Of a DNA stretch of 11,706 nt, positions 1-8,500 are shown one piece after another. The notes below the pieces were generated by a model that saw nothing but the letters and a program-made list of their open reading frames with translations, was not told where the DNA came from and did no database searches. The stretch lies in contig JAFDBU010000145.1 in assembly GCA_019313095.1 (NCBI GenBank), positions 1-11,706 on the forward strand. Direction: 5' to 3'. The position numbers were made by a program, and so were the translations under genes. The stretch is from Deltaproteobacteria bacterium. GTDB taxonomy: Bacteria; Desulfobacterota; Desulfobulbia; Desulfobulbales; BM004. Positions within the stretch are counted from its first letter, which is position 1. Each line of letters opens with the position of its first letter.

Positions 1-872
1 ACGGTGGCTACCAGGGTGTTTTTTGCAAGTTTTTGGCGCTCAAGCATTTCTTCAGCGCATATGGCCATTATCTGATCGCCATCAACAACTTTACCATGCT
101 CATCAGCTACTATAAGCCGATAACCATCTCCATCCAGTGCTATGCCGAGGTCAGCACCTTCCTGCCGCACCAGGTCAGACATCACCTCGGGATGGAGGGC
201 GCCGCATGCCTGGTTGATATTTTTGCCGTCCGGTTCAACCCCTATGCTGATGACCTTGGCCCCAAGTTCTTCGAAAACATGAGGAGCTACGCCATAGGTG
301 GCCCCATGTGCACAGTCAAGCACAATATGCAGGCCATCCAGGGTATAGCGATTCGGAAAGGTATTTTTCAGGAAAACTATATATCGGCCCTTGGCATCGT
401 CAATACGGGCCGCCTTGCCGATCTCTTCCGCTACGGGTCGCAATGATTCCAATTTATTGGTGAATATGAGATCTTCAATGATCGCCTCCTCTTCATCCGG
501 GAGCTTGAAGCCGTACCTGGAAAATATCTTGATGCCGTTATCCTGGAAGGGATTGTGTGAGGCTGAGATAACAACGCCGGCGTCAGCACGCATGCCGGTG
601 GTTATAAAGGCAATGCCGGGAGTCGGCAAAGGGCCGACTAGCAGCACGTTAACCCCCATGGAGCAGATTCCGGAGGCCAGGGCATTCTCGATCATATAGC
701 CCGAAAGCCGGGTATCCTTGCCAATAACAATCCTTGGGTTATGCTCCTTGTACGGGACCTGTTTCTTGACCAGGAAAGCAATGGCCCTGCCGAGCTGCAT
801 AGCTATCTCAGTGGTCATGGGGTAGGTATTGGCAATCCCACGTATTCCGTCAGTACCGAAAAGTTTTCTCAT
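1..872 (-). CDS. glmM: Phosphoglucosamine mutase GlmM, N-terminal 290 residues (gene continues past the left edge)
   Basis: GlmM converts glucosamine-6-phosphate to glucosamine-1-phosphate in the cytoplasm, on the way to UDP-GlcNAc and peptidoglycan. The reading frame opens at ATG 872 with [12 protein letters not shown], the classic GlmM start. It shows the phosphoserine loop SASHNP (residues 103-108, catalytic Ser105), the sugar-side motif PDGKNIN (214-220) and the metal loop region (247-252). The family is about 445 residues long, so roughly the last third is missing, and there is no stop codon in the window. The start ATG overlaps the cdaR stop as ATGA, so translation is probably coupled. 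Oddity: the metal loop reads DGDGYR, with Tyr251 where a third Mg-binding Asp is nearly invariant. In Firmicutes GlmM binds CdaA and lowers c-di-AMP synthesis; conserved clustering suggests the same link here. Identity is certain; whether the enzyme is active is open. Confidence 0.95.
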   Translation of the reverse strand, partial: MRKLFGTDGIRGIANTYPMTTEIAMQLGRAIAFLVKKQVPYKEHNPRIVIGKDTRLSGYMIENALASGICSMGVNVLLVGPLPTPGIAFITTGMRADAGVVISASHNPFQDNGIKIFSRYGFKLPDEEEAIIEDLIFTNKLESLRPVAEEIGKAARIDDAKGRYIVFLKNTFPNRYTLDGLHIVLDCAHGATYGVAPHVFEELGAKVISIGVEPDGKNINQACGALHPEVMSDLVRQEGADLGIALDGDGYRLIVADEHGKVVDGDQIMAICAEEMLERQKLAKNTLVAT

Positions 873-1885
873 GGTTTGATTTTAAGCGGTCTGGTTTCGT
901 TGATCTTTAAAGTCACGGTTTCCGGTTTTATGCTAAGTACATTTGCTTCGGGGGGAGACTCCACTTCAACTCGCAGTTCCATGCTGCCTGGTAGCAGTGC
1001 TTCAGGAAAAACCACGGCACGAAAAAGACTTCTGAAGTTGTTGGTGGTCTGGAGCATGGATTGGGGGATTTCAGCTGTAATTTTGATGGTCGAAGGCTGA
1101 AGCTGGTAAATAACCTCAGACTGTCTGCCCTTATCCGTCTCAAGGTCCACGGGGATGTCCGAGATTACTATTTCCTTTTTTAGTTCGACAATATTTAAGC
1201 GGACAGCGACCACGGGTTCGCCGATAAGATCTGCTATTTCCGATTTTAAGGCGAGGGAGACCTGCTTGTCAGTCGATTGATCCAGGCTCGTAATATCCAC
1301 CGGGCCGGTTTTCAGATTTTGCTCCTGGGCCAGGATGGATTGCGGCCCACTGATTTCCAGGGTCGGAGGATCCACTGTGACCGAATCCAGCATGAATCCG
1401 TTATGGACTTTACCGGTAAGAACGGGCTTGATGGGCAGTTTTTTCTTGATCAGACGGTCAAGCAGCAGAGTAAGAGTTGGAGGCTGCACCCTCAGAATGC
1501 TCAAGCCGCGGGGAAGTGGTATGGAATCAGGGGTGTTCTGGATGACAACTGTACCTGGATCGGTCTTAGAGAGGTCAATGGTTCTGCTGATATGCTGATC
1601 AGCCATGCCCCGGATGAGGCTGCGCTGGCCGCTGACAGTCACTTCCAGCTGTTTTTTGAACTGATTGGAAATAACAAGATCACGCGGCAGGTTGACTATC
1701 TCAACCGGGATGGTGACATTCATGTCAACCTTATCCTCACCAACGACAAAATACCAGAGAAACAAGGCAAAGAAGAGGGAGAGCGCCTTTAACATCCAGT
1801 TTTTTGTCGGCCTAGGAAAAGAAGAGAAACTTTCCATCATTGGGCGAACAAACTTTTCTGCTATTTCGCGAACCAGTTTTTCCAT
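869..1885 (-). CDS. cdaR: CdaR, YbbR-domain regulator of the diadenylate cyclase
   Basis: CdaR is a membrane-anchored regulator of CdaA activity with a large domain outside the cytoplasmic membrane. The 338-residue protein has a short cytoplasmic N-terminus, one membrane helix at about residues 33-48 (hydrophobic, ending FLWYFVVG), and then about three YbbR-like beta-rich repeats: roughly 56-143, 150-232 and 238-330. Each repeat opens with a pattern like IPVEI or LPIKPV and closes with a PPTL/PSTI-like strand. The Bacillus subtilis protein is longer and has more repeats. ATG 1885 lies inside the end of cdaA (25-base overlap) and has no obvious Shine-Dalgarno sequence, which fits coupled translation. 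The adjacent ATG codons at residues 16-17 are alternative starts. The gene ends in a 4-base overlap with glmM. Repeat boundaries are estimates by eye. Confidence 0.9.
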   Translation of the reverse strand: MEKLVREIAEKFVRPMMESFSSFPRPTKNWMLKALSLFFALFLWYFVVGEDKVDMNVTIPVEIVNLPRDLVISNQFKKQLEVTVSGQRSLIRGMADQHISRTIDLSKTDPGTVVIQNTPDSIPLPRGLSILRVQPPTLTLLLDRLIKKKLPIKPVLTGKVHNGFMLDSVTVDPPTLEISGPQSILAQEQNLKTGPVDITSLDQSTDKQVSLALKSEIADLIGEPVVAVRLNIVELKKEIVISDIPVDLETDKGRQSEVIYQLQPSTIKITAEIPQSMLQTTNNFRSLFRAVVFPEALLPGSMELRVEVESPPEANVLSIKPETVTLKINETRPLKIKP

Positions 1886-2652
1886 AGATGCGGTTGGTGA
1901 TCCTTGGGAATAAAGATTTCTTCAAGTTTATTTAAGAGAACGGTCTCATCTGAAACAGCCGTTATTGAACCATGCTGGACAAGTGAAATCTCCTGGGTTT
2001 CTTCTGAAATAACCACGATGACGGCGTCGGTTTCTTCTGAAAGGCCGATGGCTGCCCGATGCCTGGTGCCATAGCGTTTATTGATGTATGGATTCTTGGT
2101 TAACGGCAAAAGACAGCCGGCTGTCTGGATACGGTTGTTATGGATTATGACACCGCCGTCATGAAGTGGTGAAGACGGCAGAAAAAGACTTGTCAGCAGT
2201 TCAGTGGTCAGGTTTGCATCTATTTTGTGCCCCGATTCAATGTAGTCACGCAGACCGGTTTCTCTTTCCAGGACAATGAGTCCCCCTATTCTCCGTCTGG
2301 AAAGGTAGCGCGCACTTGCCACAACCACCTGTATGGTGTTTTGCAGGGCATCATCATAGGTCTTGTAGAAAGGTGTCTTGCCGACCTGGGTGAGAGCCCG
2401 TCTGATATCCCTTTGGAAAACGATAATGATGATGAGGAAGATTGAGCTCAACAGGGTGCGGAGCAGCCAGTAGAGCGTAAGCAGTTCAAGCTCTCGGGCT
2501 CCGAAGTAGATAACGATTAGCACCGCGATGCCGATCAACATCTGCGCTGCTCTGGTGCCTCGTATAAGAAGAATGGTACGGTAGATGATGTATGTTACCA
2601 GGAGAATATCAACTATATCCTGCCATCGTAAAAATTTTATCACATCACCCAT
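1861..2652 (-). CDS. cdaA: CdaA, membrane-bound diadenylate cyclase (c-di-AMP synthase)
   Basis: CdaA condenses two ATP into the second messenger c-di-AMP at the cytoplasmic membrane. The protein has 263 residues, close to the usual CdaA length. Three hydrophobic helices (about 11-30, 36-53 and 57-81) precede the DAC domain (about 100-245). The domain carries SPLHDGGVII (161-170) and GTRHRAA (195-201), matching the two family motifs; the RHR motif is intact. The first motif reads DGG (165-167) where DGA is canonical. ATG 2652 is the first possible start, since an in-frame TGA lies just upstream (TGA TTT CCC ATG); no strong ribosome site is visible. It is the first gene of the cdaA-cdaR-glmM operon. 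In many relatives folP and ftsH lie directly upstream; here 422 bases of non-coding DNA come first. Confidence 0.95.
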   Translation of the reverse strand: MGDVIKFLRWQDIVDILLVTYIIYRTILLIRGTRAAQMLIGIAVLIVIYFGARELELLTLYWLLRTLLSSIFLIIIIVFQRDIRRALTQVGKTPFYKTYDDALQNTIQVVVASARYLSRRRIGGLIVLERETGLRDYIESGHKIDANLTTELLTSLFLPSSPLHDGGVIIHNNRIQTAGCLLPLTKNPYINKRYGTRHRAAIGLSEETDAVIVVISEETQEISLVQHGSITAVSDETVLLNKLEEIFIPKDHQPHLWKNWFAK

Positions 2653-3074
2653 GGGAAATCACTGAATAATTACTGAGTTGTTTTCTACCTGGCCGTACAG
2701 ACTGCAACGTGAAAATTTTACGGGAAGCAGAACCCTATAGAGGTTACAAACTGAACGGGTATTATCATTGCTCCAGCCGTAAAGTGTATCGAAGTTAGCA
2801 GCAGGTCAGGCAACATCAAATAACACCTGCGTAATGCCAGCCGGTGTCATGTTTTTTGCGATACAGACAATACTAATTAAAACAACTTATTAGGAAATTT
2901 TACAAGAGAAGAAAAAAAATTTTTAAAAAATGAGGGAAGAAAGTGTTGTTTGTATACTTTACCCCTGGAAATATTCTATGTTAAGTTTTAGTTACAGGCT
3001 TTATTGACAGGAGAGTAGATTACCTTAAAAACAAAAAGGATTCTAGCAATGGAATTATCCGGGAGGTACATGGG
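2653..3074. other. Divergent AT-rich intergenic region, no gene seen
   Basis: This gap separates cdaA (minus) from the nitroreductase gene (plus), so it should contain promoters for both. It is AT-rich, especially at 2875-2960, which includes an A/T block at 2911-2930. A good plus-strand promoter candidate lies at its right end. I could not pick a convincing minus-strand promoter for cdaA. A weak inverted repeat, GCAGGT at 2801-2806 and ACCTGC at 2825-2830, has only 6-base arms. No terminator, RNA gene or recognisable riboswitch was seen. Confidence 0.5.
3004..3031 (+). promoter_or_regulatory. Candidate sigma70 promoter for the nitroreductase gene
   Basis: A perfect -35 box TTGACA (3004-3009) is followed, after 16 bases, by TAAAAA (3026-3031), which matches four of six bases of the -10 consensus. 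Transcription would begin near 3038 and leave a leader of about 35 bases carrying the ribosome site. The call is based on consensus match and position only. Confidence 0.4.
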
Positions 3075-3653
3075 ATGCTCTATGAACTGATCCATAAAAC
3101 AAGGAGCTGCAGACGCTTTAAAGAGCATGAGCCGGTTGATATGGGATCTTTGCGGCAGCTTGTTGAGCTGGCACGCCTGGGTGGTTCAGCCAGAAACGTG
3201 CAGCCCTTAAAATTCGTTTTGATCAATGCCCCCGAGGTCAATGCCAGAGTTTTCTCTCACCTCGGCTGGGCCGGTTATTTAAAGGAATGGCCGGGACCTG
3301 AAGAGGGTGAGCGGCCGGCAGCCTACATAGTCTGTCTCTTGGATACCCGCTTGAGTCCTGAGGCGGACTGTGATCTTGGTATTGCCACACAGAACATGCT
3401 TCTCGGGGCTTCTGAAAAAGGGCTGGGCGGTTGCCGAATTGCCTCGATCTCACCCGGGCTGAGGGATGTGTTAACACTCGATGAGCATCTGCGGATTCTG
3501 CTGGTTATAGCTCTGGGTAAGCCCTCTGAGTCCGTTTCTCTTTATGATCAGGAACCGGGTGGTGATATTAAGTACTGGCGCGATGCCGCTAGGGAGCATC
3601 ATGTGCCGAAGAGACCGCTGCAGGAGATTATAGCGGCTGAGTTTACGGCATGA
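3075..3653 (+). CDS. Nitroreductase-family flavoprotein (FMN-dependent oxidoreductase, substrate unknown)
   Basis: Members of this family bind FMN and use NAD(P)H to reduce nitro compounds, quinones or flavins, usually as cytoplasmic dimers; some have specialised roles. The 192-residue protein has the N-terminal flavin-phosphate signature RSCRRF (10-15), the GGSARNVQP segment (36-44) resembling the family's S-x-x-N-x-Q-P flavin motif, a GLGGC segment (116-120) and the C-terminal strand ALGKPSE (146-152). This is a short, complete single-domain form. ATG 3075 is supported by the ribosome site GGGAGG (3061-3066), 8 bases upstream. A nearer ATG at 3070 is out of frame and hits a stop within seven codons. 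The gene stands alone and ends 6 bases before the recD stop, tail to tail, with no clear terminator between them. The real substrate cannot be read from sequence or context. Confidence 0.85.
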   Translation: MLYELIHKTRSCRRFKEHEPVDMGSLRQLVELARLGGSARNVQPLKFVLINAPEVNARVFSHLGWAGYLKEWPGPEEGERPAAYIVCLLDTRLSPEADCDLGIATQNMLLGASEKGLGGCRIASISPGLRDVLTLDEHLRILLVIALGKPSESVSLYDQEPGGDIKYWRDAAREHHVPKRPLQEIIAAEFTA

Positions 3654-3659
3654 TTTTCA

Positions 3660-5558
3660 TTAGCGGTCACTCCAGAGTTTTTCCGCCAGCCCTGAAGTTC
3701 TTTTGATCTTTCGTTTTACCGCCGTGGCAAATATTTCTTTCCTACCCCAGATCTCCACCTTCTCTCTAGCCCTGGTAATGGCAGTGTAGAGCAGCTCCCG
3801 GGTCAGGACGGGTGAATCCCGGTCTGGCAGGATAAGCACCAGCCTGTTAAACTCAGATCCCTGGCTTTTGTGCACGGTCATGGCAAAAGCCGTTTCATGA
3901 CCGGGAAGCAGGGACGGTGCAATGGTACGCACCATCCCGGAATCGTCCCTGAAAAAGGCCTGCACTGATTTTTTATTTACCGGATCAGGCATGATAATGC
4001 CGATGTCTCCGTTGAATAATCCCAGGTTGTAGTCATTACGGGTTACCATTATCGGCCGGACCGGCAGGGAAGATTTTCCGTCGCCGCCTAAACCGGGAAA
4101 TTGATTCGCAAAACTGTTCCTGATCTCTCGGCTAAGCAACTCCTCCAGGATCTGATTGACTCTTGCGGTTCCGAAGGGACCCTGGCGCAGCCCGCAGAGC
4201 AGGCGGTAATTCTCCAGCAGGGAAAAACAGGGACCCGGCTCCACTACCTGCTCCATTGTTTTAAAATTTTTAACCAGCTGCGATTCCTGCAAGGTTTTTT
4301 CTAGTTCTGTCGGAGCAGGAATTTCGAGCCATGATATTGACTCATCCGCTGATGTGCGGAGTATGTCAAGCGCCCCTTCACCATCCCCGTCTTTGACTGC
4401 TCTGCTGAGCCTGGCAATAGAGCTTTCCGGCCCAAACCTGTAACTATGCATCAGCTCGACAAACGAGTCTTGCAGCCTGGAAGCTGTTTCACTCTTGTCA
4501 GTGACGGAGGAAGGCATGACTGCGCTGCCCGTAATATCTGCTATGATGCGTTTAAATAAAGTGGAAAAACCTGTCATTATTTTCGTATTACAGATATCGC
4601 CGAACACTGAACCGGGCTGTACCGAAGCCAGCTGATTCCGGTCACCCAGGAGAATAAACCTGGCCGAATCCGGGACCGCCTGCAGGAGTTTTGCCATGAG
4701 GGGCAGATCGACCATGGAAGCTTCATCAATGACAATAATATCTGCTGCAAGGGGGTTTTCAGCATGGTGCCGAAAGTATGGCGAGTTCGGGATATGACCG
4801 AGCAGACGGTGCAGGGTCGCTGCCTGGAGAGGTTCCAAACCTTTTTGCACCAGACCGGTTTCAATGATTGCCTGCTGCAGCCTTAAGGCAGCTTTGCCTG
4901 TCGGTGCTGCCAGAAGAATACGCAGCGGCGTACTGTCCTTATGCTGGCTGACCAACAGCGCCAGGATCCTGGCAGCGGTAGAAGTTTTCCCGGTGCCCGG
5001 CCCGCCGCTGATCACGCAAAACGAACTATTGGCTGCTGCAATGGCAGCAATCTGCTGCCAGTCTGTCGTCTGAGTGGGAATGGGTTTGAAGAGTTTTTGC
5101 AGATCACGACGCAGCCGTTTATAATCAAGGTCCTGAAGGACAGTACCGGCACGATGTCGGATAAACCCGGCAATGGAGTTTTCGTATTCCCAATAGCGGC
5201 GCAGGTAAAGCCTGTGGTCGACAAGAACAAGGGGCGTCGACTCACCAGCCTGAACTGCAATCCCGCTTTCTATCAGCTTTTTGGTCCAGTCGGAAAGAGC
5301 CGGGCAGACAAAGAACCGCTCTCCTTCGTGTTGTGGGGCCAGAGGCAAAGGTTTGCAGGCATATTCAGCAAGATCAAGGCAGGTGTTGCCTTCCCTGGTG
5401 GAGCGGCTTACCAGCGCCCCGGCCAAGGCTGCGGCCGGGCTGTGATTTTTTGCCAGCCGGGCGATAAATAAACCGAAATGCCGGTCCAGGGATGAAAAGA
5501 GTTCCGGCACAGAGAGAAGCTCCCGAACTTCCTGTAATGTTGCTGGGGTATTTTTCAA
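3660..5558 (-). CDS. recD: RecD, alpha subunit of exodeoxyribonuclease V (RecBCD)
   Basis: RecD is the 5'-to-3' helicase motor of RecBCD, which unwinds and trims double-strand DNA ends for recombination repair. The 632-residue protein (E. coli RecD is 608) has an N-terminal RecB-binding region (about 1-140), Walker A GGPGTGKT (185-192), Walker B-like VIDEAS (276-281), GDRNQLASVQPG (305-316), the HSYRF motif (371-375), and C-terminal helicase motifs TVHKSQGSEF (561-570) and LLYTAITRA (589-597). All motor motifs look intact. The start is TTG 5558, because an in-frame TAG lies immediately upstream. GTG at residue 17 (position 5510), preceded by GGGAG, is an alternative, but the TTG start aligns better in length with E. 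coli RecD. It follows recB by 37 bases on the same strand, so the two are probably co-transcribed. Confidence 0.95.
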   Translation of the reverse strand: MKNTPATLQEVRELLSVPELFSSLDRHFGLFIARLAKNHSPAAALAGALVSRSTREGNTCLDLAEYACKPLPLAPQHEGERFFVCPALSDWTKKLIESGIAVQAGESTPLVLVDHRLYLRRYWEYENSIAGFIRHRAGTVLQDLDYKRLRRDLQKLFKPIPTQTTDWQQIAAIAAANSSFCVISGGPGTGKTSTAARILALLVSQHKDSTPLRILLAAPTGKAALRLQQAIIETGLVQKGLEPLQAATLHRLLGHIPNSPYFRHHAENPLAADIIVIDEASMVDLPLMAKLLQAVPDSARFILLGDRNQLASVQPGSVFGDICNTKIMTGFSTLFKRIIADITGSAVMPSSVTDKSETASRLQDSFVELMHSYRFGPESSIARLSRAVKDGDGEGALDILRTSADESISWLEIPAPTELEKTLQESQLVKNFKTMEQVVEPGPCFSLLENYRLLCGLRQGPFGTARVNQILEELLSREIRNSFANQFPGLGGDGKSSLPVRPIMVTRNDYNLGLFNGDIGIIMPDPVNKKSVQAFFRDDSGMVRTIAPSLLPGHETAFAMTVHKSQGSEFNRLVLILPDRDSPVLTRELLYTAITRAREKVEIWGRKEIFATAVKRKIKRTSGLAEKLWSDR

Positions 5559-5570
5559 CTATATTTCCAT
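5556..5570 (-). promoter_or_regulatory. Start region of recD: ATG-GAA-ATA-TAG followed directly by TTG
   Basis: Read on the minus strand, the recD frame runs ATG (5570-5568), GAA, ATA, TAG (5561-5559), TTG (5558-5556). Either TTG is the true start, with the GGA in the ATG-GAA stretch acting as a weak ribosome site, or the ATG opens a three-codon minicistron whose termination re-initiates at TTG. A recent nonsense change or sequencing error in an originally ATG-started gene is also possible. Confidence 0.45.
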
Positions 5571-5595
5571 TATATTTGCTGTTTAAATCTATTTT

Positions 5596-8500
5596 TTACC
5601 CCAGAAGTCTGGTTCTCAGCATTTCAACCGTGGAGACGGCCGGCCGATCATGGTAGATGCCGTAATCCGGCCCGCGCTCCTGGTTTACACCCCGTAAAAA
5701 TATATAAAATACGCCGCCGAAATGGGACTCGTATCGGTAACCGGGCAGGCGTTTTCCAAGATACAGGTGCAGGGCCAGGCAGTAGAGGTGGTACTGCAGG
5801 AAGTAATATCCGGACAGCATGTTCTCCTTTACTTTTTCAAGGCTGTAGTTTTCGATGCTGGCGCCAAGGTGATTGGACTTCCAGTCGGCAAGATAGAATT
5901 TTCCTTCAAACTCAAAAACAAGATCTATAAATCCCCGCATAAAGCCACGGGCCGGAGTAAAGGCCAGTCTGTCAAGCATGAGGTCCATGTAAGCTGTTGC
6001 TTTGCCGACAGATTGCCGCAGGTCTCCTGAGCAAAAAATCTGCTTCAGGTCTGCAGGTGTCAGGTATGTTAACGGGTAATAAAATTCCAGTTCATACAGG
6101 CAGTCTGCCCGTGGTATGCTGGAGAGCTTCAGGCCGGGAATATCATGATGCAGCAGAACCCGACCGAGGTTCTCAAGCATTTGAGCCACAACGGTATGCC
6201 AGGCTGTTTCATAGCCGAAAACCCTGAGTTTTTCGCAGATAAGGTTTTCAGGCACCGGGGGGGTAAGGCCGAAATCAGCCTGCTCCAGCAGTTCGTGCAG
6301 TAAGGTTCCCGGCTTTGCACCCTGGGGAAAGGTGAAGATGTCATACCTGTTTTCCTGCAGCTCTTTTAAATTTTCTGGACCGGCAGGAGATTGAGCCAGA
6401 GTATCACGGTCCGGCGCCTCATCATAAAGAGCATGGTTTTCCCTGCTGCTGACAGCTGACCTGTGTCTGATCAGCGATGAAAAGCTGCTTATCTGCCTGT
6501 CAGCGGGAATAGTTCCGGTAAACCTGCGGCATCGGAGTTTCGCAACATGTTTTTGGGATTCAGGGATGTAATTTTTCGGCAATTCTTCTTTGGTTGAAGC
6601 CCGGGTGGTTATTATCCTGATTGTCGAGCCTGATGCTGCGGCAAGATTTTGCAGGTCTGTCAGAATTTTCTGGTCTGATAATCCGGAAAACCTTTCAGCA
6701 GCTTTCGCCATAAGATCAATTTGTCCTGGATCGGATAGCCCGGAATTTTCAGAACTGGCGGGATACTGGTGTAGAAGAAAGGCAGGTGCTGAAGTTTCAG
6801 CCCCGTTAATTGCTCCCCAGGCCAGATAACACCGGTGCACAGCTCTGGTGAGGGCAACATAGAGCAGCCTGAGGTTTTCCGCCATCTCTTCCTGCCGGGC
6901 CCGATGCAGGTGGGTATCAAACTCATCAGAACCGGCGTCATAGTAAAGTTCTGTTTTGCCGCCGGTTGTTTTTTGGTGGAAAAGGAAACCCTTTTTTGCC
7001 TGCAGGCGTGTACCTTCCCAGGCAAAGGGACAGAAGACGATCGGATACTCCAGGCCTTTAGCCTTGTGGATAGTGACAATTTTTACCCGATCTTCATCAC
7101 TTTCAAGACGCAGCTGGTGTTCAATGCTGCCTGTCTGTTCTTCGGCCAGCCGGTTCTGCAAGTATCCCAACAGGGCTGTCATATTAAGCCGCCGGGTAAC
7201 CGATTCCTGGTGGAGAATTTCCGCCAGATGCAGGATATTGGTCAGCACCCGTTCCCCGTTTTCAGAAGCAAGCACTCTCCGGCGCACCCGGTTCTCCTGC
7301 ATAACGGTCCAGAACATCCGCATGAATCCACTCCCGTTCCAGAGATCATGAAAGGTTTTGAATCTGGTCAGCCAGAACTCAATGGTTTTCGCATTTTCCT
7401 GGCGGTCAGTCTGCAGCAGGTTGATGACATTTGCTGGTAGACCAATGAAGCAGGTAAGCAGGGCGGTTTTCAGCTTTCGGATGCTCCCTGGTACAGCAAT
7501 TGCTTCCAGCAGCAGCAGCATTTCCTTGGCTTCGGCTGAGGCGAATAAAGCATCTCCGCTGTGCAGTACACTGGGGATACGAATGCGGGCCAGGGCCTGC
7601 TGCATCCTGCGGGCTTCTTCATTTTTTCTCACCAGGATGGCGATATCGCCCGGTACGAGTTTCCTGTCCTTGATCAAAGCCCTGTTTTCCGAGGCAAGCT
7701 TCAGCAGGTTTGCAACTTCAGCCGTTACCAGAGGTATGATAAGATCGTTGGCCCGGGTTTTGGGAATCTTTGTGATATTGATCTGTGAAGAAGGAGTTTC
7801 AACCATAGCGTCATTTCTTTCAAGATGCCAGATGATGAACGGTGATTCCTGCTGTCCGTCTATGGTCAGAAACTTTCGGTCTTTTTTCTGTGCAGCAGCC
7901 ACAGGCTGGAACGAAATCGCCTCATAGATAAAGGGATTTTCTGCCCGGCAGAAAATGGTGTTGATTGCCTTTACCAGCCGGGGGTCGGAACGGTAGTTGA
8001 CTCTCAGGGTATGGTGGGCAAGGGCTGAGCCGGCAGCCGCATCCATATAGGTATGGATATCGGCACCGCGAAAACTGTAAATGGCCTGCTTCGGGTCACC
8101 GATGAGAAAAAGCAGGGAGTCTTTGCGGTAAATTGTTTTAAAGATTTCATACTGCAGGGGGTCCGTATCCTGGAATTCGTCGATCAGGGCGGCAGGATAT
8201 TTCCTGGCGATGGCCCGAACCAGATAAGAGCCGGCCGCACCGGTCAAGGCTTTATGGAGCCTGCGCAGAAGATCGTCAAATGAGAAAACATTATCCCGGG
8301 CCTTGCGGCTATTCAGTTCGTTGGGCAGGGATTCGAGTAGTCTCTTCTTCAAAGCCAGCAGGCAGTTGCCATATCGGGTCAGCAGATTGTCTTGGATCTG
8401 TGCCAGATCTTGACAGTGCTGGTAAAAGGGCAGAATATGAGGTTTTTCATTTATTTTTGTCCCGGCTTTTATCCTGCCCGAGGTCAGCAGGTTAAATTTC

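Noticed and set aside
33..446. Open plus-strand frame of 137 codons near the left edge
   Set aside because: It is antisense to glmM, whose minus-strand translation is unmistakable; the plus frame has no recognisable feature or ribosome site.
2806..2850. Minus-strand 14-codon frame (MTPAGITQ...) upstream of cdaA
   Set aside because: It is very short, has no ribosome site and no similarity I recognise. It could be chance.
2841..2860. Possible sigma54 promoter (GG ... TTTTTTGC) upstream of the nitroreductase gene
   Set aside because: The GG and GC elements are 13 bases apart instead of 10, and the surrounding consensus is poor.
6835..7440. A 201-codon plus-strand open frame opposite recB
   Set aside because: It lies wholly inside recB on the opposite strand. 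The recB frame has the helicase motifs, whereas this frame shows no motif and looks like a codon-use shadow. Similar frames at 7358-7927 and 4941-5471 were dropped for the same reason.
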